Shown: piece by piece, positions 1 through 6,461 of the stretch | Layout of the letters: each line of letters begins with the position of its first letter | How positions within the stretch are numbered: position 1 is the stretch's first letter | Origin: an uncultured Selenomonadaceae bacterium | GTDB lineage: Bacteria; Bacillota; Negativicutes; Selenomonadales; Selenomonadaceae | Reading direction: 5' to 3' | Assembly: GCA_905236595.1 (NCBI GenBank) | Contig: CAJORE010000191.1 | Span: 1-6,525, forward strand | Length of the DNA stretch: 6,525 nucleotides | Made by a program: the position numbers and the translations under genes | Notes under the pieces: model-generated | Databases searched by the model: none | What the model saw: the letters and a program-made list of their open reading frames with translations, nothing else | What the model was told of the DNA's origin: nothing

Positions 1-6
1 CAAAAT

Positions 7-82
<76 letters not shown>

Positions 83-133
83 ATAAACACCGTCAACCGA
101 AGTAAACCAACAAACTTCAATCAACAATTTGGG

Positions 134-162
134 ATTATACAACAATAAAATTCATTTGTAAA
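134..162 (-). promoter_or_regulatory. Sigma-70/sigma-A type promoter for the initiator tRNA
   Basis: On the minus strand a -35 hexamer TTTACA (162-157) is separated by exactly 17 bp from a perfect -10 hexamer TATAAT (139-134). Transcription would start near 127, giving a leader of about 45 nt before the tRNA 5' end at 82, to be removed by RNase P. The surrounding gap (83-188) is AT-rich and holds no other gene. The promoter lies 26 bp past the sbcC stop codon, and no convincing intrinsic terminator separates the two, so readthrough from sbcC into the tRNA is possible. Confidence 0.8.
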
Positions 163-188
163 GGGGGGCAGACAAATTTTTTTTCGTA

Positions 189-2885
189 TCAATCGGCGGC
201 GCCGATATGGGTAAATACTGCGCGTCCCGTGCGTTTGTCCTGCGTTACGGCAATTTGCACGGGAATCAGTTTTTTCAATTCTTCCACATGGGAAATTATC
301 CCGACCAAATGCCCGTCCTTTTGCAACGACAAAAGCGTGTTTATCGCCGTATCCAAGGTATCGGCATCCAAAGAACCGAACCCTTCGTCAATAAAAATCG
401 TGTCGAGTTTTATGCCGCCGCTGTAACGGGTGACAACGTCTGCCAAGCCAAGCGCCAAGGCTAACGACGCCAAAAAGGTTTCGCCGCCCGACAACGTGGA
501 ACATGGTCGGCTAAGTCCCGTGTACTCGTCAAAAACCTCAATATCAAGCCCCGCTTCGCGCCGTCGGTCGAGAATTTGCTCTTGCCGCACCAAACGATAA
601 CGCCCCCGGCTCATGGCGTTCAAACGTCCGTTTGCCGCCTCCAACACATCGCGTAAAAACGACCGCAAAATGTACGCTTGAAAATTCATGCGTCCGCCGC
701 CCCCGACGGCAACTTGCGCCAAGCGTCCCACCGCGTCGTATTCCTCTTGGACGGCGACAAGCTGTTCGGCAAGCTTTTTAAGCGCCGTTTCGCCGTTTTT
801 CAACTGCTCGATGTCACGATTTAACCGCGCAATTTTCGCCAAACATTCTTCCAATGCAACATTCGCCGCTTTCGCCGCGTCGGCAAGCCGTTGTTCGTCG
901 GGGGGCGTTTTGCCGACGACTTTTTCCCGCGCTTTTTTCAAATTGGCGGCAAGTACCATGCGTTCGTCCTCGAAGCGCCGAATTTCTTCGGCAATTCTCT
1001 GCCGGTATTCGGTGCTTCGCCAATTACCCCGCAACACACTCTGATATTCCGCAACATCATCAAAGCCGCATTCACCAAGCGCCCTTTGGAACTCTTGCCG
1101 GGCGTCGTCTAACGCTTTAGCAACATTGTCGGCGGCCTGTTGCAATGCCTGCACCGTTTTTTCCTGTCCGGCGCGTTCGGCAAAAATTTTTTGCCACGCC
1201 TTGGCCGCATCGTCACGCCGTTTTTGCATGGCGGCAACTTCGTCCGCCAATTTTTTGCCGTCGATTTTTATTTTTTCTTTCGCTCCTTGGTATTCCTCGG
1301 GAACGCGTCGCCGCAATTCGTCGCTCTTGCCCTTTAACAAATTAAGGGTTGCGCCGGCGTCTTCGGCTATTTTTTGCAAGCGCTGTTCCTCTTTGTTGCC
1401 GTTGTCGATTAACTGCCGCAATTTTTCCGCCGACTTTTGACATTTTTCATCATTGACGGCAATTTCCTCGTCCGACGGCACATCATCTTCGCCGTCAAAA
1501 ACCGCCGGGCTGGGATGATGCGTACTGCCGCACACGGGGCAGGGCGCTCCCGGCGCCAAATGTTGCGCCAGCGCCGCCGCTTTGCCGATGGTTGCCAAGT
1601 GCCGCAAGCGCCGTAAGTTTTGCTCTTCTTGAGCGTGTGCTGTTTGGGCTTTTGTCACGGCTTCATCGTGCCGTTTGCGGAATTGTTCGCGTTGTTCTTT
1701 GGCAGCCGTCGCCGTTTCTTCGGCGACGATGAGCTTTTGCAACAAATCGTCCAATTCCATGGCCGGCTTATAAATTTCGCGCAAATAACCAAGTTTCGCT
1801 TCTTTGTCCTTTTGTTCGCCAATCGTTTGTTGCTCGGCGGCGTTGTCCTTTTCGGCTATAGCCGCTCGTTGCGTCAAAGTCTGCAGTTCCTTTTGCGCCA
1901 TCGCCAACTCTGCTTGATGTTGTTTGTCATCACGAATAAGCGCGCTTAAATAGTTTTCTTTGTCGATTAGTGTTGCCGCTCTTTCGGCTTTAAGTAATCG
2001 CTCCTTTTGTCGCGCAAAATTTTCAACCCGGGCATCATTGGCGGCAACAAGTTTCTCCTGCGCGGCAAGATCGGCAAAAAGCGCTCCCAATGTTTGCGCT
2101 TCGGCAAATTCCTTTTGGGCAGCGTCACGTTGTTCCCGCAAAAGACGGCTCCGATTTATCGCCGTTGCCGCCGCCTGTTTTTTTTCGTCGATAATCCCGG
2201 CCAACGCTTCCTCGTTTGGTGCGGCAAATTGTTGCAGACGAATCTTGCGCTCATTTTCCAAACGGACATTTTCGTCCCGCAAATTCTTTTCCCGCTCCTT
2301 TAGCGCCAACTCAAGTTTTTGGTACAACTCCGTGCGAAAAAGAACGTTCATTATCTCCCGTCGGCTTTTGGAATCGGCCATCAACAGCCGCTTAAATTCT
2401 CCTTGCGGCAAAATAACCACTTGGCGAAACTCCTCGCACCGAAACCCCAACATTTTTTCAATGTAGGCGGTGACCTCGCCGATTTTGGCGGTTATTTGCG
2501 TAAAAATGCCGTCATCGTCAATGATGCCCAGTATGGCGCTGGCTTTTTTTTGCATTAAGGCATCGTCATTCGCTTTTTTTTGCCGCGTGTATTCCGGCGT
2601 GCGCCTCACCCGATACGTTTTGCCGTGCAAAGCAAAAGTAAATTCCACCCATGTGTCGGCGGTCGGCGCCGCATTTTGCGAACGAAAATTTTTGCTCTTG
2701 CGGTCGCTGCCGCTGCCTTCGCCGTACAACGCAAAACAAATGGCATCCAACAACGTTGTTTTGCCCGCTCCCGTCGGCCCGTGAATAAGAAAAAAACTGC
2801 TTTCGTCAAGCGCTTTGGCAAAATCGAGACACACATGGTCGGCATAGGGTCCAAAAGCACACAAGTTAAGCATCAACGGTCGCAT
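189..2885 (-). CDS. sbcC: SbcC, Rad50-like ATPase subunit of the SbcCD nuclease
   Basis: SbcC is the SMC/Rad50-like ATPase that, with SbcD, forms a cytoplasmic ATP-dependent double-strand exonuclease and single-strand endonuclease acting on DNA hairpins, cruciforms and protein-blocked ends. In the 898-aa product the N-terminal half-ATPase has Walker A GPTGAGKT (36-43) and a Q-loop LPQGEF (Q161). Long Glu/Lys/Ala-rich coiled-coil arms (about 190-440 and 460-720) flank a zinc hook CPVC (C449, C452) at the exact middle. The C-terminal half has the signature LSGGE (798-802), Walker B IFIDE (D833, E834) and D-loop SLD. The chosen start gives MRPLMLNLCAFGPYA, the usual family N-terminus, with GAGG at 2892-2895 six nt upstream; an open extension up to 2936 is rejected and a start at 2873 remains possible. 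The gene overlaps the end of sbcD by 20 bp. The protein is shorter than E. coli SbcC (1048 aa), implying shorter arms. Confidence 0.97.
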   Translation of the reverse strand: MRPLMLNLCAFGPYADHVCLDFAKALDESSFFLIHGPTGAGKTTLLDAICFALYGEGSGSDRKSKNFRSQNAAPTADTWVEFTFALHGKTYRVRRTPEYTRQKKANDDALMQKKASAILGIIDDDGIFTQITAKIGEVTAYIEKMLGFRCEEFRQVVILPQGEFKRLLMADSKSRREIMNVLFRTELYQKLELALKEREKNLRDENVRLENERKIRLQQFAAPNEEALAGIIDEKKQAAATAINRSRLLREQRDAAQKEFAEAQTLGALFADLAAQEKLVAANDARVENFARQKERLLKAERAATLIDKENYLSALIRDDKQHQAELAMAQKELQTLTQRAAIAEKDNAAEQQTIGEQKDKEAKLGYLREIYKPAMELDDLLQKLIVAEETATAAKEQREQFRKRHDEAVTKAQTAHAQEEQNLRRLRHLATIGKAAALAQHLAPGAPCPVCGSTHHPSPAVFDGEDDVPSDEEIAVNDEKCQKSAEKLRQLIDNGNKEEQRLQKIAEDAGATLNLLKGKSDELRRRVPEEYQGAKEKIKIDGKKLADEVAAMQKRRDDAAKAWQKIFAERAGQEKTVQALQQAADNVAKALDDARQEFQRALGECGFDDVAEYQSVLRGNWRSTEYRQRIAEEIRRFEDERMVLAANLKKAREKVVGKTPPDEQRLADAAKAANVALEECLAKIARLNRDIEQLKNGETALKKLAEQLVAVQEEYDAVGRLAQVAVGGGGRMNFQAYILRSFLRDVLEAANGRLNAMSRGRYRLVRQEQILDRRREAGLDIEVFDEYTGLSRPCSTLSGGETFLASLALALGLADVVTRYSGGIKLDTIFIDEGFGSLDADTLDTAINTLLSLQKDGHLVGIISHVEELKKLIPVQIAVTQDKRTGRAVFTHIGAAD

Positions 2886-4023
2886 CGTCGTCCTCGCTTT
2901 CCGCCCGGTAAATTTCCCGCACACATTCGGCGACAATCTGCTCTTGCTTTGCGCTCAAACCTTCGCCGGTCATCTCATAATAAAAATCGGCAAAAAGATC
3001 CGTTTCGGAAACGTTTTTACGCCGCTCTTGCGCTTCGCCCATACTCGGCTCATAAGTCAACCCGCTAAATTCAATGCCGCCCAAGTGGGAATAAACTTCC
3101 GTCAATTTATCGTAGGCCGACAATATCGCCGTTTTGTCCAGAAGCCGCACCAAAATATAATCATCGGATACGGGATAACGCTTGCGATCGCGGCGAATTT
3201 CCTCCATATAGCCTTCGACAACTCGCACGTCGCGTTTCGCATCAAGCGGCAAAAATTCGCTTTTGGTCTTGCCGTCCGCCGCCAATTCGACGAGAACCGC
3301 CCCTTTCTTTTGCATCGCTTCGTCAAAAGAATATTTGAGCGGCGATCCGCTGTAACGAATATTGTCCGCTCCCGCCCGTTGCGGCGCGTGCAAATGTCCG
3401 AGCGCCGTATAATCAAATGCGGAAAAATGCGCCGGGGCAACATTGGTTTCGCCGCCGACGTTCAGCGGCCGTTCCGACTCGCTGGTCACGCCGCCCGCCG
3501 CAAACAAATGCGCCACCGCAATACTGCGGCAATGTTGCGGCACCCGGGCAAGCGCCGCCGCCGTTACTTGCGCCGTCGCCGCATCGGCGTCAAGCCGCAA
3601 CTTATTGTCAACGGCACCCGGTTCAAAATAGGGGAACAACGTAAACGCCACCTGTCCATATTCGTCCCTTACGATTACCGGAGCATCATTCATATCCAAA
3701 ACACCGCGCATGACAAGTCCGGCTTGCGCCAAAATTTCACCGCCGAACGCCAAACGGTTGCCGCTGTCATGATTGCCGGCGATAGCCAGCGTCATTATTT
3801 TGCGTTCCAAGACAATTTTAGTCAAAATCTCGCTCAACAACACTACGGCATCGGCAGGCGGTATGCCCCGATCGTAAATATCTCCGGCGATTACGACCGC
3901 TTGCGGTTTTACATCGTCGATCAACCGTAAAAGTTCGTTCATTATGAAATGCTGGTCGTCAAGCAACGCATAGCCGCGCAAACTTTTACCCAAATGCCAA
4001 TCGGCAGTATGCAATATTCTCAT
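2866..4023 (-). CDS. sbcD: SbcD, Mre11-like nuclease subunit of SbcCD
   Basis: SbcD is the metal-dependent (Mn2+ in characterised homologues) phosphoesterase that supplies the nuclease activity of the SbcCD complex. The 385-aa product carries the calcineurin-like metallophosphoesterase motifs in order: DWH (D8, H10) near the N-terminus, GDIYDR (D48), GNHDS (N84, H85), H172 in AVAHLF, and GHLH (H210, H212). The C-terminal part (about 260-385) fits the capping and SbcC-binding region. All expected metal ligands seem present, so it should be active. The start MRILHTADWHLG is canonical, with GAGG at 4031-4034 seven nt upstream. It is preceded by a strong hairpin at 4046-4086 and followed with overlap by sbcC, the standard gene order. 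No clear promoter is seen in the 67 bp upstream, so it may be read from the cheR-side transcript or from a promoter inside the gene before it. Confidence 0.97.
   Translation of the reverse strand: MRILHTADWHLGKSLRGYALLDDQHFIMNELLRLIDDVKPQAVVIAGDIYDRGIPPADAVVLLSEILTKIVLERKIMTLAIAGNHDSGNRLAFGGEILAQAGLVMRGVLDMNDAPVIVRDEYGQVAFTLFPYFEPGAVDNKLRLDADAATAQVTAAALARVPQHCRSIAVAHLFAAGGVTSESERPLNVGGETNVAPAHFSAFDYTALGHLHAPQRAGADNIRYSGSPLKYSFDEAMQKKGAVLVELAADGKTKSEFLPLDAKRDVRVVEGYMEEIRRDRKRYPVSDDYILVRLLDKTAILSAYDKLTEVYSHLGGIEFSGLTYEPSMGEAQERRKNVSETDLFADFYYEMTGEGLSAKQEQIVAECVREIYRAESEDDDATVDA
2892..2895 (-). promoter_or_regulatory. Ribosome binding site deciding the sbcC start
   Basis: The GAGG core lies inside the last codons of sbcD, 6 nt before the ATG at 2885. 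It favours this start over the longer frame beginning at 2936 and over the internal ATG at 2873. It implies translational coupling of sbcC to sbcD. Confidence 0.65.
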
Positions 4024-4045
4024 GCCTGTTCCTCATAAAAATTTT

Positions 4046-4086
4046 GGCGTTTTTCCTTGCTCCGTAACGAGCGAAGAAAAAACGCC
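4046..4086 (-). terminator. Strong imperfect hairpin between the PaaK-like gene and sbcD (possible terminator or attenuator)
   Basis: The arms GGCGTTTTT and AAAAACGCC (9 bp) enclose a mismatch, a further 3-bp CTT/AAG-type segment with a bulge, and an inner GCTC/GAGC stem around a 6-nt loop. It starts 4 nt after the stop codon of the PaaK-like gene and ends 22 nt before the sbcD start codon. Read on the minus strand, the hairpin is followed by AAAATTTTT, so a U tract exists but is offset by four bases from the stem. That makes it an imperfect intrinsic terminator. A partial terminator, an mRNA 3'-end stabiliser or an RNase processing site separating the two transcript halves are all compatible. 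Confidence 0.5.
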
Positions 4087-4090
4087 ACAG

Positions 4091-5071
4091 TCATACATAA
4101 CTAAACGGTGTGCCAACACGCAAAAACGTTCGCCCACATTCGCATTTGTCCTTCATACGGCTGACCGCCTGCCCGGTACGATAACGAATAAGCGGCATCG
4201 CCTCCGCCGTGAGCGTGGTTATGACAAGTTCACCCATGTGTGTCTCATCGCATACCGGTTCATCACTGTTAAAAGCAATCACTTCCGCCAAAAAATTATC
4301 CTCTTGGACATGATGCCCAACGTGCTTGTCACATTGGTACAACATACCGGCGAACCCCAGTTCCGGCGGTGCATAAAGGTTGTATACCTTGGTTTTCATA
4401 CGATCGTGAATGTGCTGTTGCAACGGATTTTGAATAGCTGTCAAATTTAAGCACAAAACCTTCGTTATCGGATAATCGACAATGTTCTTACCCGTCGCCT
4501 GCAACTGAATTATAAGTTGCATGACAAGTTGCGGCGTGCTTATCAACGTATCCATGCCGACGATTTCCATAAGGCGCAACCAATGACGATAATCCGTACC
4601 CAACGGGACAACCATCGCACCGATAACTTCCAGGGCATACTGCAAATCCAAGAAGCGGCTGTCCGACAAATCGCCCTGCAAACCGACAATGGAGGCGTTG
4701 TTAATGCCCGAAGCCACCAACGCCCGCGTGAGCATTTCAATGTTTTTCGCCACATCGCCGCGACTATACAAACGGGTTAATTCGCCCGACGCCTCCTGCA
4801 TATAATTAAAACGCAAAATACCCGAAAGCGGCAACGTCAAAATGTCCAACGAGTCGATGCTCCGAAGTTCGGTGGGGCGCGTAAACGGCAGTTTCCTTAT
4901 ATCCGTCAACGACTTTACGTCCGCTAAGTCCACATCGGCATTACGATATTTTTGCCGATAAAAAAAACTTTTGTCAAGCGCCCACTTTAGCTGTTTTTTC
5001 AGTCGCTCAAATTGCAACTCGTTTAACTCGTCGCGGGGCATTTGCTCGATTGGCGCATTTGCAATCATCAT
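4091..5071 (-). CDS. Truncated PaaK-like (phenylacetate-CoA ligase fold) protein, probable pseudoenzyme
   Basis: The 326-aa product aligns by eye along the N-terminal domain of the PaaK group of AMP-forming acyl-CoA ligases. The matches include an N-terminal ELNELQFERLKKQL helix, FFYRQKY, a KLPFTRPTELR segment (60-70), YALEVIGAMVVPLG (145-158), YNLYAPPE (230-237, matching the family's YGLSE region), HVQEDNFLAEVI (254-265), GELVITTLT (280-288), LIRYRTG (294-300) and CECGRT (310-315). The usual family length is about 430 aa. The C-terminal lid domain that normally follows the RT-G-R hinge is absent: the frame stops 14 residues after CECG. The phosphate loop (SSGTTGKP in the family) is MQEASGELT (91-99), and the ribose-binding Asp after RYRTG is Q301. 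Catalysis of acyl-CoA formation is therefore unlikely. C247, H250, C310 and C312 could still bind a metal. The start ATG at 5071 has AAGG six nt upstream, overlapping the cheR stop; the gap to cheR is 8 bp. A role in binding a ligand or partner is only inference. Confidence 0.8.
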   Translation of the reverse strand: MMIANAPIEQMPRDELNELQFERLKKQLKWALDKSFFYRQKYRNADVDLADVKSLTDIRKLPFTRPTELRSIDSLDILTLPLSGILRFNYMQEASGELTRLYSRGDVAKNIEMLTRALVASGINNASIVGLQGDLSDSRFLDLQYALEVIGAMVVPLGTDYRHWLRLMEIVGMDTLISTPQLVMQLIIQLQATGKNIVDYPITKVLCLNLTAIQNPLQQHIHDRMKTKVYNLYAPPELGFAGMLYQCDKHVGHHVQEDNFLAEVIAFNSDEPVCDETHMGELVITTLTAEAMPLIRYRTGQAVSRMKDKCECGRTFLRVGTPFSYV

Positions 5072-5079
5072 TGCTCACC

Positions 5080-5865
5080 TTACAAGGGTTTTTGGTAAAA
5101 GAAAGGTTGAAAGCTGGTATAGCCCATCTTACGGAAGTTCAAAATAGCCTCCGTCGCTCCGACAAACAAAATGCCGCCCGGTTTTAACGCCGCAAAGAAA
5201 TTGGTATAAAGCTGTTCTTTGGCCTCTTCGGTAAAATAAATGACCACGTTGCGGCAAAGAATAAGGTCAAAGCCCGTCTCGAATTTATCCTTGAGCAAAT
5301 TGTGCCGCTTAAATTCGATGCACGATTTTATCTCCTGCTTTACGGCGTACTTGTTCCCCTCAACAATGTCGAAATATTTCTTTTTGCGGGCATCCGCCAT
5401 ACTCTTTAGTTCGTTGTCAAGGTAGACGCCGCGTTTGGCCTTGGCGATAATCTCAATATCAAGGTCGCTGGCCAAAATGCGGTGGCGCACATTGGGGGTA
5501 AGCTCTTTCATTATAATCGCCAACGAATACGGTTCGGCGCCGATGGAGCAACCCGCGCTCCAAATATTAAGCTTCGGCGAACGCTTCAAAAGATCGGGGA
5601 TAACATCCGTTTCAAGTTTTGAAAATTTCTCCGGCGTACGGAAAAATTCCGAAACGTTTATGGTCAGGTATTCGATAAACTCGGCAAAGGTATCCTTGTT
5701 CTTGGCCACGTCATCAAAATACGCAACATAAGAATCCATGTTGGCACGGGTGACCAAATTGCCGATGCGCCGCTTCATCTGCGGCTCTTTGTAAAGATCA
5801 AGATCAATTTCCGTCTTTGCCTTCAGCTTTTGCTTAAAGGCGCTCCAGTCCTTTTCATCCATCAT
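5080..5865 (-). CDS. cheR: CheR-type chemoreceptor glutamate methyltransferase
   Basis: CheR transfers methyl groups from S-adenosylmethionine to glutamates of methyl-accepting chemotaxis proteins, opposing CheB in adaptation. In the 261-aa product the N-terminal helical CheR domain contains LYKEPQMKRRI (24-34) and the hallmark INVSEFFR (69-76). The Rossmann methyltransferase domain has the SAM motif GCSIGAEPYS (105-114; the common form is GCSxGEEPYS, so one Glu is Ala), an acidic ASDLD segment (around D134) and LILCRNVVIYF (201-211), and ends with a KPGGILFVGATE strand. The length is normal for a stand-alone CheR. The frame is open to a GTG at 5883, but GAGGAG at 5876-5881 sits 10 nt before ATG 5865 and would lie inside the longer form, so 5865 is preferred; ATG 5862 is possible. 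No other chemotaxis gene is present in the window. The gene is followed after 8 bp by the PaaK-like gene and probably shares its transcript. Absence of a C-terminal NWETF-type tether fits the form that does not bind receptor tails. Confidence 0.95.
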   Translation of the reverse strand: MMDEKDWSAFKQKLKAKTEIDLDLYKEPQMKRRIGNLVTRANMDSYVAYFDDVAKNKDTFAEFIEYLTINVSEFFRTPEKFSKLETDVIPDLLKRSPKLNIWSAGCSIGAEPYSLAIIMKELTPNVRHRILASDLDIEIIAKAKRGVYLDNELKSMADARKKKYFDIVEGNKYAVKQEIKSCIEFKRHNLLKDKFETGFDLILCRNVVIYFTEEAKEQLYTNFFAALKPGGILFVGATEAILNFRKMGYTSFQPFFYQKPL

Positions 5866-6004
5866 TTCCGAATATCTCCTCACATGAACCGTTTTGCCGA
5901 ATTATCAAACTTTCCCGCGTCATACCGGCACCGTTTTGCTCGCAACAACTGCACCGCATTGGGCAACAATAGCGAATTTTTTCGGCAAATTCCTCGACGG
6001 CCAA
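5855..6004 (-). CDS. Possible small Cys-rich protein between hsp20 and cheR (49 codons)
   Basis: A frame of 49 codons runs from a TTG at 6004 to a TGA at 5857-5855. It has no family I recognise. The conceptual product has six cysteines: C13 and C14, then C18, C20 and C21 in the cluster CCPMRCSCC, and C41 in NGSCEEIF. The other parts, VEEFAEKIRY and MTRESLIIRQ, look like ordinary soluble protein, and the codon choices (GCC, GAA, CGC, TGC) resemble those of the neighbours. The TTG lies 1 nt after the hsp20 stop, so reinitiation by terminating ribosomes is conceivable, and the stop overlaps the first cheR codons. Against it: no ATG near the 5' end, no Shine-Dalgarno site before TTG, and short length. 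An internal ATG at 5959 would give 34 residues. It could also be a gene remnant or chance. A metal-binding role is suggested only by the cysteines. Confidence 0.35.
   Translation of the reverse strand: MAVEEFAEKIRYCCPMRCSCCEQNGAGMTRESLIIRQNGSCEEIFGNDG
5876..5881 (-). promoter_or_regulatory. Ribosome binding site deciding the cheR start
   Basis: GAGGAG on the minus strand lies 10 nt before ATG 5865 and 13 nt before ATG 5862. The spacing is slightly long. It lies immediately after the upstream GTG at 5883, which has no Shine-Dalgarno site of its own. Confidence 0.6.
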
Positions 6005-6005
6005 A

Positions 6006-6461
6006 TCAATTTATGTCAAATATTTTCTTGTTGCGATCGGCGGCCAGTTTCGGCAACACAATATGCAAAAGGCCGTTTTCAAAAGACACGGTCGTTTCGT
6101 CGGCGGCAATATCGTCAACAAAAAATTCCCGTTCAAATTTGCCGCGCTTGCGTTCGCGACAAACATATTTCACGCCTTCGGCATCCTCATCTTCGACTAT
6201 ATGTTGCGCCGAAACCGAAAGGCGACTGTTGTCATCGTAAGAAACGGTTATCTCTTCCTTGGTAAAACCGGGCAATTCGGCGTAAATTTCGTACTTGTCA
6301 TCGTTTTCCGTCACATCAACGCGAAAAGACGACAGCGCCCCCGACACTTTGCCCAAGGGATTAAAAGGCTGATCCATGGCAACATCGAAGACTTTCTCCA
6401 AAACTTCCCTGCCTTTTTCGGCGTATCCGTCGCGAATATTAAAAGGCTGAACCCTAAACAT
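6006..6461 (-). CDS. Small heat-shock protein, Hsp20 / alpha-crystallin family
   Basis: Small heat-shock proteins are ATP-independent cytoplasmic holdases that assemble into oligomers and keep unfolding proteins soluble for later refolding. The 151-aa product has a short N-terminal arm beginning MFRVQPF (1-45), then an alpha-crystallin domain from about FRVDV (46) to LPKL (139). Inside it are AELPGF (61-66), the charged CRERKRGKFEREF strand (101-113) and the hallmark SFENGLLHIVLP (126-137). The length is typical. The C-terminal tail ends KKIFDIN, with I-F-D-I where the I-x-I/V anchor for oligomerisation usually sits. The ATG at 6461 has the strong site GGGAGGT (6469-6475) seven nt upstream. 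No CIRCE operator or convincing promoter is visible in the 50 bases before it, so regulation must lie outside the window or the gene is internal to an operon. Confidence 0.95.
   Translation of the reverse strand: MFRVQPFNIRDGYAEKGREVLEKVFDVAMDQPFNPLGKVSGALSSFRVDVTENDDKYEIYAELPGFTKEEITVSYDDNSRLSVSAQHIVEDEDAEGVKYVCRERKRGKFEREFFVDDIAADETTVSFENGLLHIVLPKLAADRNKKIFDIN

Noticed and set aside
154..184. Plus-strand hairpin ATTTGT/ACAAAT followed by eight T residues, looking like a terminator
   Set aside because: The stem is only 6 AT-rich pairs with a 12-nt loop, there is no plus-strand gene to terminate, and its left arm overlaps the -35 box of the tRNA promoter.
2886..2936. Open extension of sbcC to an upstream ATG at 2936, adding 17 residues
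   Set aside because: The added residues are unlike SbcC N-termini, lie wholly within sbcD, and the GAGG site fits the ATG at 2885.
1960..3068. Plus-strand open frames antisense to sbcC (1960-2466, 2470-2784, 2580-3068)
   Set aside because: Low-complexity Ser/Arg/Ala/Phe-rich products mirroring the sense codons; no domain and no independent ribosome binding or promoter signal.
2944..3930. Long plus-strand open frame antisense to sbcD (328 codons)
   Set aside because: It lies opposite a fully motif-supported SbcD, its conceptual product is Arg-rich with no recognisable domain, and such antisense frames are expected in GC-biased genes.
5866..5883. GTG at 5883 as the cheR start
   Set aside because: It has no ribosome binding site, and the GAGGAG that fits ATG 5865 would lie inside the coding sequence.
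6006..6008. Possible frameshift at the hsp20 end joining it to the small Cys-rich frame
   Set aside because: The Hsp20 product already has a complete alpha-crystallin domain and a normal-length tail, so no continuation is needed.
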